From positions 868,001 through 932,000 of the forward strand of contig NC_014150.1 of NCBI RefSeq assembly GCF_000092845.1: 64,000 nt of DNA, read 5' to 3'. Positions 28,119 to 37,510 of this stretch are shown piece by piece. The DNA comes from Brachyspira murdochii DSM 12563. Its GTDB lineage: Bacteria; Spirochaetota; Brachyspiria; Brachyspirales; Brachyspiraceae. The notes beneath the pieces are model-generated. The model was not told where the DNA came from. It was given only the letters and a program-made list of their open reading frames with translations, and searched no databases. How positions within the stretch are numbered: the first letter of the stretch is position 1; the number at the start of each line of letters is the position of its first letter. The translations under genes and the position numbers were made by a program.

Positions 28119-28372
28119 TATACCTAAACAATTATAATTTGTCTAATTTTAGTTATTTATAAATGTAATTATAATTTATTAATAATATAAAATATTATTA
28201 AGTATGTTAAAAATGTATTGCAATAAATATATTTTATTAAAAAAATGCAGTCCTTTTGCTTACTTCGTATGGTAGGTGCCTTGCCTACGGCACGCAGAGC
28301 GGGGACAAAGCCAGCACAAACAATAATTTTAAAAACTAACTTTTTGACAAGCTTAAAAATTTTCAGTATATA
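28119..28372. repeat. Dispersed intergenic repeat, copy B, with TTGACA promoter-like end
   Basis: Fills most of the 384-base gap before the SDR gene. Module 1 (28119-28181) starts TATACCTAAACAA and recurs at 33513 and 61626. Module 2 (about 28255-28325) is GC-richer, with TTACTTCGTATGG, GTGCCTTGCCTACGGCAC (a small hairpin) and CACGCAGAGCGG (inverted in the copy at 2072). Module 3 has TTGACA (28344-28349), 17 bases, TATATA (28367-28372), nearly identical to 2282-2310. No coding frame is supported. Confidence 0.65.
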
Positions 28373-28423
28373 ACTATTTATAACTTATTATAACTTATCA
28401 TTACATTTGTAAATAGCTCAAAA

Positions 28424-28452
28424 TTGACAAATTATATTTATTTAGATATATT
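28424..28452 (+). promoter_or_regulatory. Promoter of the SDR gene
   Basis: TTGACA (28424-28429) and TATATT (28447-28452) with a 17-base spacer, 22 bases before the ATG; AAAGGA forms the ribosome site. Confidence 0.7.
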
Positions 28453-28473
28453 TAAAATAAAAAGGAAATTAAA

Positions 28474-29223
28474 ATGAAAAATAAAGTCTGCGTTATAACA
28501 GGTGCTTCAAACGGCATAGGAAAAGAAACAGCACTGCTATTTGCTGAAAAAGAATGCAATATAGCTTTCATTGATAAAGATGATGAAAATGGAAATAAAC
28601 TATGCATACAAATAAAATCACTAGGAAGAGAATGCCTATTTATAAATGATAATATAGACAATGAAAAATCTATAAAATCATTCACTGACAAAGTAATAGA
28701 AAAATTCGGAAATATAGATTATTTAATAAATAATGCCTGCTATTCCAATAAAGGACTTTTAAGTAGCTGCAGTTATGATGATTTTTTGGAAATATTAAAA
28801 ATAGGAGCAGCAGCCCCTTATGAGATTACAAAAAACTTTATTAATCATTTTAATGAAAAATCATGCATTATAAATATAGCTTCAACAAGAGCATTTATGT
28901 CGCAGAAAGACAGCGAAAGCTATAGTGCAGCAAAAGGTGCAATTATTGCTTTAACTCATGCTATGGCTGTAAGTTTATCTCATAAAGTGCGTGTAAACTC
29001 GATTAGCCCGGGCTGGATAAATACTGATGAAAAAGCAAAGTTCAGCAATGAAGATATGCTTCAGCATCCAAGTGCAAAAGTAGGAAATACTTATGATATT
29101 GCAAGTACTGCTTGGTTTATTTGTAATAATGATTTTATAAATGCAGAAAATATTACCGTAGACGGCGGTATGACAAAACTTATGATATATCATAATGATG
29201 AAGGCTGGCAATTAAATATATAA
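28474..29223 (+). CDS. Short-chain dehydrogenase/reductase (SDR)
   Basis: 249 residues, a classical SDR. TGASNGIG (9-16) binds the dinucleotide, NNA (87-89) stabilises the fold, and the active site is S137, Y150 and K154 (YSAAK), followed by SPGWINTDE. D34 after the second strand (FIDKDD) favours NAD(H) over NADP(H). Substrate unknown. The closing VDGGMTKLMIY is the usual SDR end. It converges on the membrane protein at 29227 with three bases between ends. Confidence 0.9.
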   Translation: MKNKVCVITGASNGIGKETALLFAEKECNIAFIDKDDENGNKLCIQIKSLGRECLFINDNIDNEKSIKSFTDKVIEKFGNIDYLINNACYSNKGLLSSCSYDDFLEILKIGAAAPYEITKNFINHFNEKSCIINIASTRAFMSQKDSESYSAAKGAIIALTHAMAVSLSHKVRVNSISPGWINTDEKAKFSNEDMLQHPSAKVGNTYDIASTAWFICNNDFINAENITVDGGMTKLMIYHNDEGWQLNI

Positions 29224-29226
29224 AAA

Positions 29227-30414
29227 TTAATTAATATAGATAATAGGCATTACAAAACATACAAATAAAGAAAATATAAAATAAACATAAACAAATATAA
29301 TTGGTTTACTATTTATAACAATGTTTAATGTATTATTATCTTCTCTGTTTTGAAATGAGTTTATAAAAGATTTAATAGTATTTAGAGAAATAAATATTAA
29401 ATGTATGAAAAATATTATATTTAAGATGATTAAAGTTAATTTATTTGGTGTAAGCCCATAATTAATTATTCTATATATAGAAGCTGTTATAGTTAATATA
29501 TCAAAAACTAATGCAAATATTGGGAGTATTACATACATTGCCTTTGTGAATATATTTGTCTTTTTATCCATTCTAACAAACATCAAATTTATCACAGTAA
29601 ATGCCAAAAGAATATTATATATTATGTAAACTAATCTATTACTGTATGGTCTCAATTCATAAGGAAGCATAAAAAACATCATTATAAATATAGCAAATAA
29701 ATCAATAACCAAAAACGCCCTTGAAACATATACCGATATAACAGACTTAGTTTTTACATATATTAAATAGGCTATAAACGGAACAAAACCATATAAAAAT
29801 ATGAATAAGCATATCACCAATTTAGCTATCGTAAATCCAATGTCTGAAGAAGATGCAAATAATGATACAACAGAAAAACCTACTACAATAAGCACATTAA
29901 ATAATATAAATAAAACTGTGCTGCTTGCTGCATTAATTATTACAAACCATAAAAATATATCCCCAAATACAGTAAAAAAATCTGCAATTTTATCAGTATT
30001 TAAAGAATCGAATGAATTATATGAAAGCATTATAAGTACAAAAAATATTATATTAAAAAATACTGACCTATTTAATAATACCTGAAAATCAGGAGAATCT
30101 ACAGGCGGCATATATACATAATTGAAAGAAATATTTGAAAAAACTGCTATAAGACTTATAAGCAAAAATGATAAAAATGTAATTAAAATAACTTTTTTAT
30201 TTATTAAATTAATATGAAAAAGAATAGTAAAACAAAATAAATAAAATCCAATGAATAAATGGCTATTTAAAAAGATTGGAAATATATAACTTCTATCCAT
30301 ATTTGATAATGTTAGTATATAAATAGACAAAGGAATAGTTGATAATACAGATATAAGCAAATATTTTAATGCTTTTATAAATTTATCTTCGCTATTAATT
30401 ACAATCTTATTCAT
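29227..30414 (-). CDS. Polytopic membrane protein of unknown function
   Basis: 395 residues from the chosen start, with about ten to eleven hydrophobic segments, mostly I/F/L/V-rich, and small charged loops (YVKTKS, RMDKKTN, SFQNREDNN). No catalytic or transport motif was recognised. The ATG at 30414 (MNKIVINSEDKF) is preceded by CGGAG at a good distance; a frame to 30471 is open but unsupported. It is transcribed away from the HAD phosphatase gene at 30556. Confidence 0.65.
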   Translation of the reverse strand: MNKIVINSEDKFIKALKYLLISVLSTIPLSIYILTLSNMDRSYIFPIFLNSHLFIGFYLFCFTILFHINLINKKVILITFLSFLLISLIAVFSNISFNYVYMPPVDSPDFQVLLNRSVFFNIIFFVLIMLSYNSFDSLNTDKIADFFTVFGDIFLWFVIINAASSTVLFILFNVLIVVGFSVVSLFASSSDIGFTIAKLVICLFIFLYGFVPFIAYLIYVKTKSVISVYVSRAFLVIDLFAIFIMMFFMLPYELRPYSNRLVYIIYNILLAFTVINLMFVRMDKKTNIFTKAMYVILPIFALVFDILTITASIYRIINYGLTPNKLTLIILNIIFFIHLIFISLNTIKSFINSFQNREDNNTLNIVINSKPIIFVYVYFIFSLFVCFVMPIIYIN

Positions 30415-30555
30415 TAAAAAAATCTCCGTAAATTTGCATAAATAATATATACCATAAATAAAAAAAATCAATTATTATAATAATATATATTTATTGATAA
30501 AAACTCTATTTTATATTAAACTATCTTTTATTGCTGATTTTGGATTTTACACACT

Positions 30556-31401
30556 ATGAATAATAATAATAATAATAATATAGAAAATTACTTTATAAAC
30601 TTTTATAATACTCTAGAAAAAAATGCCGTTTTAATAGCATTAGACTTTAATACAGATAATAAAAATAAATTACACACAATAGATAAAAACTATAAAATAA
30701 TAAGAGATGATATAAAGAATCCTTTGTCTGGATATTCATTCAATAATTTTGCGGTTTATAATAATAAAATATATAAATATGATGTTTCTAATTCAGACAT
30801 CAAAATAAAAATAGAAAATGCATTCAATGAAAATAAATTATACGGTATTCCAGCATATTTTACAGATAACACTAAAAAAATTAATAAAGCATTATTTTTA
30901 GACAGAGACGGAGTATTAATGCATGATGTAGGATATATAGGAACTACTGATAGAGTAAAAATAAAAAAAGAGTTTATAGATGTAGTAAAATATGCAAACA
31001 AAAAAGGCTATATAACAATAGTAACAACCAATCAGGCTGGAGTGTCATACAATTATTATACAAATGAAGATGTTAATAAAGTACATAATTATATTTATGA
31101 AGAATATAAAAAATGCGGAGCTTTAATAGACGATTTTTATTATTGTCCTTATCATATTAAAGGGCATGTTGAGCCTTACAATATATTATCAGTACTTAGA
31201 AAACCAGAGGCAGGAATGCATCTTCTTGCCTCAAAAAAATATAATATAGATTTAACTTCATCTTTTATGATAGGAGACAGAGACAGTGATATAATAAAAA
31301 TACCGTATCTAAAAACTTTATTAATAGAAACAGATGTTTATGAAATAGAAAATAAAAGTAATGTAGTAAAAATAGAAGATATATATAACATACTTATTTA
31401 A
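30556..31401 (+). CDS. HAD-family HisB/GmhB-type phosphatase with an N-terminal extension
   Basis: 281 residues. The C-terminal ~170 carry the histidinol-phosphate/heptose-bisphosphate phosphatase motifs: FLDRDGV with D116 and D118, TTNQAG (motif II), KPEAGM (motif III Lys) and IGDRDSD (motif IV). YYCPYHIKGHV keeps one Cys-x-His part of the GmhB-type zinc loop, incompletely. The first ~105 residues are not part of the HAD fold and are unrecognised; they open with seven Asn from an (AAT)7 tract. Possible role in heptose or sugar-phosphate metabolism, inferred from family. Confidence 0.82.
   Translation: MNNNNNNNIENYFINFYNTLEKNAVLIALDFNTDNKNKLHTIDKNYKIIRDDIKNPLSGYSFNNFAVYNNKIYKYDVSNSDIKIKIENAFNENKLYGIPAYFTDNTKKINKALFLDRDGVLMHDVGYIGTTDRVKIKKEFIDVVKYANKKGYITIVTTNQAGVSYNYYTNEDVNKVHNYIYEEYKKCGALIDDFYYCPYHIKGHVEPYNILSVLRKPEAGMHLLASKKYNIDLTSSFMIGDRDSDIIKIPYLKTLLIETDVYEIENKSNVVKIEDIYNILI
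30559..30579 (+). repeat. (AAT)7 microsatellite inside a coding start
   Basis: Seven AAT units directly after the start codon, encoding Asn. A change of unit number keeps the frame, so it would vary protein length, not switch the gene. Confidence 0.8.
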
Positions 31402-31556
31402 CAATTCTTATTTCAAAAGTACATTTATTAATCATATGTGCTATAAAAAACTAATAATATATTTACAAAAATATAGAAATCATTTAAGTATATAAGTAAA
31501 TAATTATGTATTTATTTGAATAAGTTTTTTTACTATTTAAACAAAATACATTTTAA

Positions 31557-31585
31557 TTGATATATATAAGTTTATAATGTATAAT
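31557..31585 (+). promoter_or_regulatory. Promoter of the ankyrin membrane protein gene
   Basis: TTGATA (31557-31562) and TATAAT (31580-31585), spacer 17, about 27-45 bases ahead of the possible ATG codons. Confidence 0.65.
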
Positions 31586-31611
31586 AATTTTACAAATTTA
31601 GAAAAATATTT

Positions 31612-33504
31612 ATGAGGTTTATGAAAAATATGAAAAAAACTATTAGCAGAATAATTATACATTTTACTTTATTAATAATATCATCTTTATTTTTATACTC
31701 TTTATACTCAGAAGAATATGATACTAATTTCTATAAAAAACTTTTTGATGCAATGTTTGTAAATGAAGATGAATTAAAAGAAATGGGAAAAGACCCTAAA
31801 GAATATATGGAAAACTTGCTAAAAGAGGCAGAAGAAAAATCATTAAAAGAGAAAATGGAACTTTATAAAAAATATAATGTTATAGAAATAGATAGTTTAG
31901 AAGATGAATATCAAAGTACTGCAGAAGGTTATGGTAATTTAGAAGATGTTAAGAAGTTTATACAAAAATATGATATAAACGGAGTATATGACGGCTATAC
32001 TTTGCTTTATACTTATTCAGGATATAGGGGCGAAACTAATATAATAGAGTTCTTAATTGAAAATAATGCTGATATTTATAAAAAATCTATTAATGGTAAA
32101 ACGCCTCTTTACAGTGCTGTAGATGATTATTTTTATGATGCTGCTGAAGTTATTTTAAAACATTATAAAGACAATGATGATATAAATGATGAGTTTTTGT
32201 TAGCTGTTAATAATGAAAATGAGCCTATGTTAAGAATTTTATTAAAAAAGAAATTTTTATTCTTTGGAAATAAATTCAAAATGAATTTAGACAAAGGGCT
32301 TGAAATAGCACTTGATAAAGGCAATAAAGATATAGCAGCTGAATTAGTTTTAAGCGGTGCTAAAACTGATAATTTTTTATATTATTTTAAATTGGTATTT
32401 GGTAAATATTTAATTTTTATAGCTATTATGATTGCTTTATTTGCTTCTTTTATTTTTGTATATAAAAGAAGATATATTCCTAATATTTATGAAGAGAGTA
32501 CAATGTTTATAACTTTTAAAGATAAAGTAAACAATATGTATATTTACTGTTATACTTATTATTCTTTCGGACTATTATCTACAATGCTGGGTTTTTTTGG
32601 AAATATATTTATAAATAATAATAAGCTAAAAGGATATTATAATATAAACAGTAGTTTAACGGGGAATTATATTGCTATTTATGATTTGTATGATAATAAA
32701 AAAAATGATAAGGAATATTTTAGCTGGTATGATGTTGACATAGAAGCAAATGAAAAAGCTATAATAAAATTCGATTGTTCTCTTTATGATTTTATAAAGA
32801 GTGATAAAAATGAAATTGAGTATATTGCGGAAATAGCTGACTCTAAAATTATGAATGGAGTTTTTGAAGTAAATAGAAATACTAATGTTAATGTAGAATA
32901 TTCTAGATTAATGTTTAAAAAGGCTTCAAAAGGTAATCGTTTTATAGGGATGCTTTCCTATTTCTTTAATCTATATCATTTCAATATAAAGAATAAAGAT
33001 AAAATTAATGCATATATAAACGGAGATAATAAATCGTATTCTGATAAAAAAAATGAATTGGAGATAAATGTTGAACAGATTTTAAAGAAACATGAGAGTA
33101 TGTCATTAAACGATATTAAAACTAAATATTATGATAAACTTAAAGATTTTTATAATGCTGATAATATAGTATATTTAGATGATAAAACAATATGTGTATA
33201 TAAAAGATTTGCTAAAATAGAAGCTAATAATAATCTTACAGTAAATAATATATCGCTTATAATTGATTTATATAATGAAAAATTAATAAGCCCTTATTTT
33301 AAAGATTTTGTTAATAATGCTGATGAGATATTAAAAAGATATAATACTAATTTTTCTAATAATATAGGCAATTTAATTTTTCTTATAACAGAAGCCGGTA
33401 TTATATTAATGAAAGATAAGGGGCATAAAAAGATATTTATTTCTTTAGATGATATAAAAGATCATATTAATAAAGATCATTATTTGGCTTATTTGTTTGA
33501 TTAA
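31612..33504 (+). CDS. Ankyrin-repeat membrane protein
   Basis: 630 residues in the longest frame. An N-terminal hydrophobic signal or anchor (TISRIIIHFTLLIISSLFLY) is followed by a coiled/charged stretch, then about four ankyrin-like repeats at roughly 105-250 (GNLEDVKKFIQKYDINGVYD, TNIIEFLIENNADIYKKSIN, GKTPLYSAV, GNKDIAAELVLSGAKTD). A clear transmembrane helix (IFIAIMIALFASFIFVYKRR) lies near 270, and a large, probably cytoplasmic, domain with no recognised family fills the remainder. Ankyrins usually bind proteins; the partner is unknown. Three ATGs (31612, 31621, 31630) are possible; GAGG at 31614-31617 fits the later ones better. Confidence 0.8.
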   Translation: MRFMKNMKKTISRIIIHFTLLIISSLFLYSLYSEEYDTNFYKKLFDAMFVNEDELKEMGKDPKEYMENLLKEAEEKSLKEKMELYKKYNVIEIDSLEDEYQSTAEGYGNLEDVKKFIQKYDINGVYDGYTLLYTYSGYRGETNIIEFLIENNADIYKKSINGKTPLYSAVDDYFYDAAEVILKHYKDNDDINDEFLLAVNNENEPMLRILLKKKFLFFGNKFKMNLDKGLEIALDKGNKDIAAELVLSGAKTDNFLYYFKLVFGKYLIFIAIMIALFASFIFVYKRRYIPNIYEESTMFITFKDKVNNMYIYCYTYYSFGLLSTMLGFFGNIFINNNKLKGYYNINSSLTGNYIAIYDLYDNKKNDKEYFSWYDVDIEANEKAIIKFDCSLYDFIKSDKNEIEYIAEIADSKIMNGVFEVNRNTNVNVEYSRLMFKKASKGNRFIGMLSYFFNLYHFNIKNKDKINAYINGDNKSYSDKKNELEINVEQILKKHESMSLNDIKTKYYDKLKDFYNADNIVYLDDKTICVYKRFAKIEANNNLTVNNISLIIDLYNEKLISPYFKDFVNNADEILKRYNTNFSNNIGNLIFLITEAGIILMKDKGHKKIFISLDDIKDHINKDHYLAYLFD

Positions 33505-33512
33505 TTTTTTCG

Positions 33513-33620
33513 TATACCTAAACAAAATAGTTCGTTAAATTTTAGTTGTTTATGAATGTAATTATAACTTATTAGTTAAAAACTTAGTATTTCATAAACT
33601 TATTCGAGTTTATGAAATAC
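33513..33620. repeat. Dispersed intergenic repeat, copy C, plus a perfect inverted repeat
   Basis: 33513-33575 matches the TATACCTAAACAA...ATGTAATTATAA module of copy B, starting 8 bases after the ankyrin gene stop. It is followed by a 14-base perfect inverted repeat (33587-33600 with 33607-33620, loop TATTCG) that lacks a T-run. The remaining 150 bases to the next gene hold nothing recognised. Confidence 0.6.
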
Positions 33621-33772
33621 TGCTGTGCAAAACCATAGGAGATTTACTTCAGCAGAAAAAGAACTTGTGATAACAAATGCAGTTTCTCTGCTGCCTACAG
33701 CACCAAAAACTGGTAATTGCTTCAAATCAATCCATCAAGTATATAAATAATTATTTAAATATTTCACAAAAA

Positions 33773-35365
33773 TTATTTTTCTATATATCTGTATACCTTT
33801 AATTTATCATCTCCTGCAATAAGTTCAGCATCATTAGGCAGATTATTTAATATATTATCATAAGGTTTTGATTTACCCGTTGTTTTTAGTCTAACATTTT
33901 CAACTTCATAATAGATAAAATATACTAATTTTGAATTATCATCTCTGCTCCAATCTAAATTTGGAAAATAAGCCAGCTTCATATTATCAAAATAATGTTC
34001 ATCATAAGGTATTATTTTAAAAGCCCTGCCTTCAGCATCTTTAGATATAGCAGTTAATATATTTCTAAATTTTTGCTCTGTATATGGAGCTTCAAATAAA
34101 TTATAATATCTAGGTAAATGTAAAAATCCCATATTAATACTATTTAATGTAAGAAGTATTATAGAAACCATAAGCAGTTTATTTTTATTTTTTAATAATT
34201 CATTAAATAGTATGATTATAGTTATAAAAGAAAAAGCAAATATTCCATATAAGTATCTAAAAGTACCGGGAGCTGATTTAAATATAAAGAATGTAAAACA
34301 AGTAGCTGGTATGAATAATAAATAAAATATAAATCCCTCTTTTTCTATAATATTAGCAGAGGTTGTTAATTCAATTTTTCTTGATTTAAACAAAAATATT
34401 ATAGAATATATAAATGCTGCTAAAGAAATAACTGCAGTAATAGCTAAAAATATCATACCTATAAAGAAAGTATTTTCATTAAACCAAAAATAATTTACAG
34501 GTGCAGAATTAGTACCATATAAGACAGAAATCTCATTTGTAGGAAAAATAAGTATCGAATAAACTTGAGGAAGACCTTTAAAACTAGAAGTACTTTGCAT
34601 ATTCAGCATTAAATTAGTATTAAAAAAGCCATTTTTCATTTCTGAAACTAAGTATGGTAAATAAGTTAAAAAAGCTATAAATACGCCAAGCAAATGAGCT
34701 TTAATATATTTTAAAGTTCTTTTATATCTGATTATAAGATAAATAATTGTAGTAGGGACAACAGAAAAAAATACAGCAATATGCCCCTGGGCCATTAATG
34801 CCTCTATTGGAAAAATCAGCATTGCAGATATAAAAGCTAATTTTTCATTATTATTTGATACATATTCAGAAAATATTATTAAAAGTATAAAAGAAAGCAT
34901 TAATGGTATATTAGGATTCCAAAAATCATTAGAAGAAAAAATAACATAACCATTAGTAAGTATTAATGCTGATAAAACGGCACATAAATACAGAGAAAAC
35001 TTTTTATACACCCAAAACAAAAATAAAATAAGTATTATAGTACAAAGTATTATATAAATAATTCTAGCACCTGCAATAGAAGCTCCGCTTAAACTATAGC
35101 ATAATAGATAAAGTATATAATAAAATCCGCCCGGTATCCTAGCATAACTAGTATTATCAGTAATATGTTCGGGATTCATAAGTCTATTACCAACAACAGG
35201 AATAGTTTTATTTTCATAATACTGTTTCATATCATATAAATGGTATATAGGATCTATATAAATAGCTGTTTTGTTAAATGCATAAATGTGTATAAATAAC
35301 GCTGATATTATTGATATAAAAATTATTATAATAGTCTGTCTGTCTTCATATAATTTATTATCCAT
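33773..35365 (-). CDS. GT-C-fold membrane glycosyltransferase-like protein
   Basis: 530 residues with about ten to eleven transmembrane helices and a soluble C-terminal domain of about 100 residues. The first periplasmic loop after helix 1 carries an acidic pair early on (YIDPIYHLYDMKQYY), in the place where ArnT/PMT-type GT-C enzymes have their catalytic acid; TSYARIPGGFYYILY follows. These enzymes use polyprenyl-phosphate sugars, but family membership is by layout only. It starts 41 bases after oppF stops, on the same strand, and may be read through from that operon. Confidence 0.65.
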   Translation of the reverse strand: MDNKLYEDRQTIIIIFISIISALFIHIYAFNKTAIYIDPIYHLYDMKQYYENKTIPVVGNRLMNPEHITDNTSYARIPGGFYYILYLLCYSLSGASIAGARIIYIILCTIILILFLFWVYKKFSLYLCAVLSALILTNGYVIFSSNDFWNPNIPLMLSFILLIIFSEYVSNNNEKLAFISAMLIFPIEALMAQGHIAVFFSVVPTTIIYLIIRYKRTLKYIKAHLLGVFIAFLTYLPYLVSEMKNGFFNTNLMLNMQSTSSFKGLPQVYSILIFPTNEISVLYGTNSAPVNYFWFNENTFFIGMIFLAITAVISLAAFIYSIIFLFKSRKIELTTSANIIEKEGFIFYLLFIPATCFTFFIFKSAPGTFRYLYGIFAFSFITIIILFNELLKNKNKLLMVSIILLTLNSINMGFLHLPRYYNLFEAPYTEQKFRNILTAISKDAEGRAFKIIPYDEHYFDNMKLAYFPNLDWSRDDNSKLVYFIYYEVENVRLKTTGKSKPYDNILNNLPNDAELIAGDDKLKVYRYIEK

Positions 35366-35406
35366 ATGTGAAGTCTATATTAAAATTTAATAAATATCAA
35401 GTATTA

Positions 35407-36369
35407 TTACACCAAATGGCAAGCACAGTAATGCCCGCTTTCTACTTCTCTAAACTCCGGTACTTTCTCAGCACAAACAGCCTCAGCTTTAGGACATCTT
35501 GTTCTAAACTTACAGCCTGAAGGAGGATTTATCGGAGAAGGTATTTCCCCAGAAAGTATTATACGTTTTTTAGTCTTTGCAACTGAAGGCTCGGATATTG
35601 GTATTGCAGAAATCAAAGACTGTGTGTAAGGGTGTAAAGATTTTGTATATAATGATTCGCTGTCTGTAAGCTCTACAATATTGCCCAAATACATAACACC
35701 TATTCTTTTTGATATCTGACGAACTACCGCTAAATCATGAGCTATAAAAAGATAAGTAAGCCCCATATCCTGCTGCATATCATAAAGCATATTGATAATC
35801 TGTGCCTGTATTGATACATCTAATGCAGATACCGGCTCATCGCAAACTATAAACTCCGGATTAACCGCTAAAGCTCTTGCTATACCTATACGCTGTCTTT
35901 GTCCGCCTGAAAACTCATGAGGGTATCTCTGTGCCTGCTCGGCATTAAGACCTACAAGTTTAAGAAGATTAATAACTTTTTCTCTTCTTTCATTTTTTGT
36001 AGAATAAAGTTTATGTACATCAAGAGCTTCACCTATTATATCTTCAACAGTCATACGAGGATTTAAAGAAGCATAAGGGTCTTGGAAAATTATCTGCATC
36101 TTTTTAGCATAATTACGGTAGTTTTCATTATTAACCTCTTCTCCGTCAAAAAATATCTTTCCGCTTGTAGGTTTATATAGATGAAGTAAAGTTCTTCCCA
36201 AAGTAGTTTTTCCGCTTCCAGATTCTCCAACAAGCCCAAAAGTTTCTCCTTTATTTATAGTAAAAGATACTCCGTCAACAGCCTTTACTGTTTGTATGCT
36301 TCTTCCAAAGAATCCGCCTTTTATCTTAAAATGTTGTTTCAAATCTTGTATTTCTATTAAAGGTTTCAT
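35407..36369 (-). CDS. oppF: Oligopeptide ABC transporter ATP-binding protein OppF/DppF
   Basis: 320 residues. Walker A GESGSGKTT (48-56), Q-loop region IFQDPYASLNPRMT, signature SGGQRQRIGIARAL, Walker B VCDEPVSALD and the His switch FIAHD. The C-terminal extension PPSGCKFRTRCPKAEAVC is the oligopeptide/dipeptide-type (oligo_HPY) region unique to this family. It powers peptide uptake together with OppD and the two permeases. Fourth gene of oppBCDF. Confidence 0.93.
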   Translation of the reverse strand: MKPLIEIQDLKQHFKIKGGFFGRSIQTVKAVDGVSFTINKGETFGLVGESGSGKTTLGRTLLHLYKPTSGKIFFDGEEVNNENYRNYAKKMQIIFQDPYASLNPRMTVEDIIGEALDVHKLYSTKNERREKVINLLKLVGLNAEQAQRYPHEFSGGQRQRIGIARALAVNPEFIVCDEPVSALDVSIQAQIINMLYDMQQDMGLTYLFIAHDLAVVRQISKRIGVMYLGNIVELTDSESLYTKSLHPYTQSLISAIPISEPSVAKTKKRIILSGEIPSPINPPSGCKFRTRCPKAEAVCAEKVPEFREVESGHYCACHLV

Positions 36370-36421
36370 AAAAACTCTCTTTTATTGCTTATATTATTTA
36401 TTTACTATAATTAATCAAAAA

Positions 36422-37399
36422 TTATTTAGGCATCTGATGAAGCCAGCAAGCTGAAAAATGACCTTTCTCAAACTCTGTTACAGGAGGCTTATTATCAATA
36501 CATACTTTCATACATTCTTCGCATCTGGTACTGAATGGACAGCCAGCTTTCATGTTTAAAAGGTCAATAGGAGTTCCTTCTATAGGAATAAGCCTGTCCT
36601 GTTTTATATCAATACGAGGAAGTGATTTCAAAAGCCCCAATGTGTAAGGGTGTTTAGGACGCTCAAATATATCAAAAACTGTTCCGCGTTCTACTATGCC
36701 GCCTCCATACATTACTATAATATCATCTGCCATATCAGCAACAATTCCAAAGTCATGCGTAATAAGTATAACAGCCATTTGTATTTTTTTCTGTATATCT
36801 TTTATAAGCTCTAGTATCTGTGCCTGTATAGTAACATCAAGTGCAGTAGTAGGCTCATCGGCTATAAGTATTTTAGGACTTCCTGCAAGTGCCATAGCTA
36901 TCATTATACGCTGACGCATACCGCCTGAAAGCTCATGAGGATACTGCTTTATTCTTCTTCTAGGCTCATTAATACCAACCAATGTAAGAAGTTCAACTAT
37001 TCTCTCTATGGCATCTGTTTTGCTTATTTTCTGATGCGTAGTTAATGCTTCCATTAATTGATTACCTATAGTGTATACTGGATTAAGACAAGTCATGGGG
37101 TCTTGGAAAATCATAGATATTGAGTCGCCTCTGATTTTTTTCTTTTCATGTTCTGAAAGTTTTATTAAATCTCTGCCCTCAAAAAGTATCTCTCCATTCA
37201 TAATTTTTCCTGGTTCATCAATAAGTCCCATAATAGAATAAGCTGATACGCTCTTACCGCTTCCGGACTCCCCTACTATACCCAAAACTTTAGATTTATC
37301 CAAATTATAAGAAATATTATTAACAGCCTTAACCTCTCCAAGAGGCGTAAAGAAAGATACGCTTAAATTTTTTATTTCTAATAAATGACCATTTTCCAT
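36422..37399 (-). CDS. oppD: Oligopeptide ABC transporter ATP-binding protein OppD/DppD
   Basis: 325 residues from MENGHLLEIKNL. Walker A GESGSGKS, Q-loop MIFQDPMTCLNP, signature LSGGMRQRIMIAMAL, Walker B LIADEPTTALD and the His switch LITHD; C-terminal oligo_HPY segment CPFSTRCEECMKVC. An ATG seven codons earlier (37420) is possible, but AAGGGG sits between the two and favours the shorter form. Pairs with OppF as the asymmetric ATPase of the peptide importer. Confidence 0.92.
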   Translation of the reverse strand: MENGHLLEIKNLSVSFFTPLGEVKAVNNISYNLDKSKVLGIVGESGSGKSVSAYSIMGLIDEPGKIMNGEILFEGRDLIKLSEHEKKKIRGDSISMIFQDPMTCLNPVYTIGNQLMEALTTHQKISKTDAIERIVELLTLVGINEPRRRIKQYPHELSGGMRQRIMIAMALAGSPKILIADEPTTALDVTIQAQILELIKDIQKKIQMAVILITHDFGIVADMADDIIVMYGGGIVERGTVFDIFERPKHPYTLGLLKSLPRIDIKQDRLIPIEGTPIDLLNMKAGCPFSTRCEECMKVCIDNKPPVTEFEKGHFSACWLHQMPK

Positions 37400-37510
37400 A
37401 TATAAAACTATCCCCTTCATTTATTTACTGATATTTACTAATAATTATATGTTTCCTCTATTACTATTTTATTTATTATTAATTTAATTAAACTATAACA
37501 ATTTTTATAA

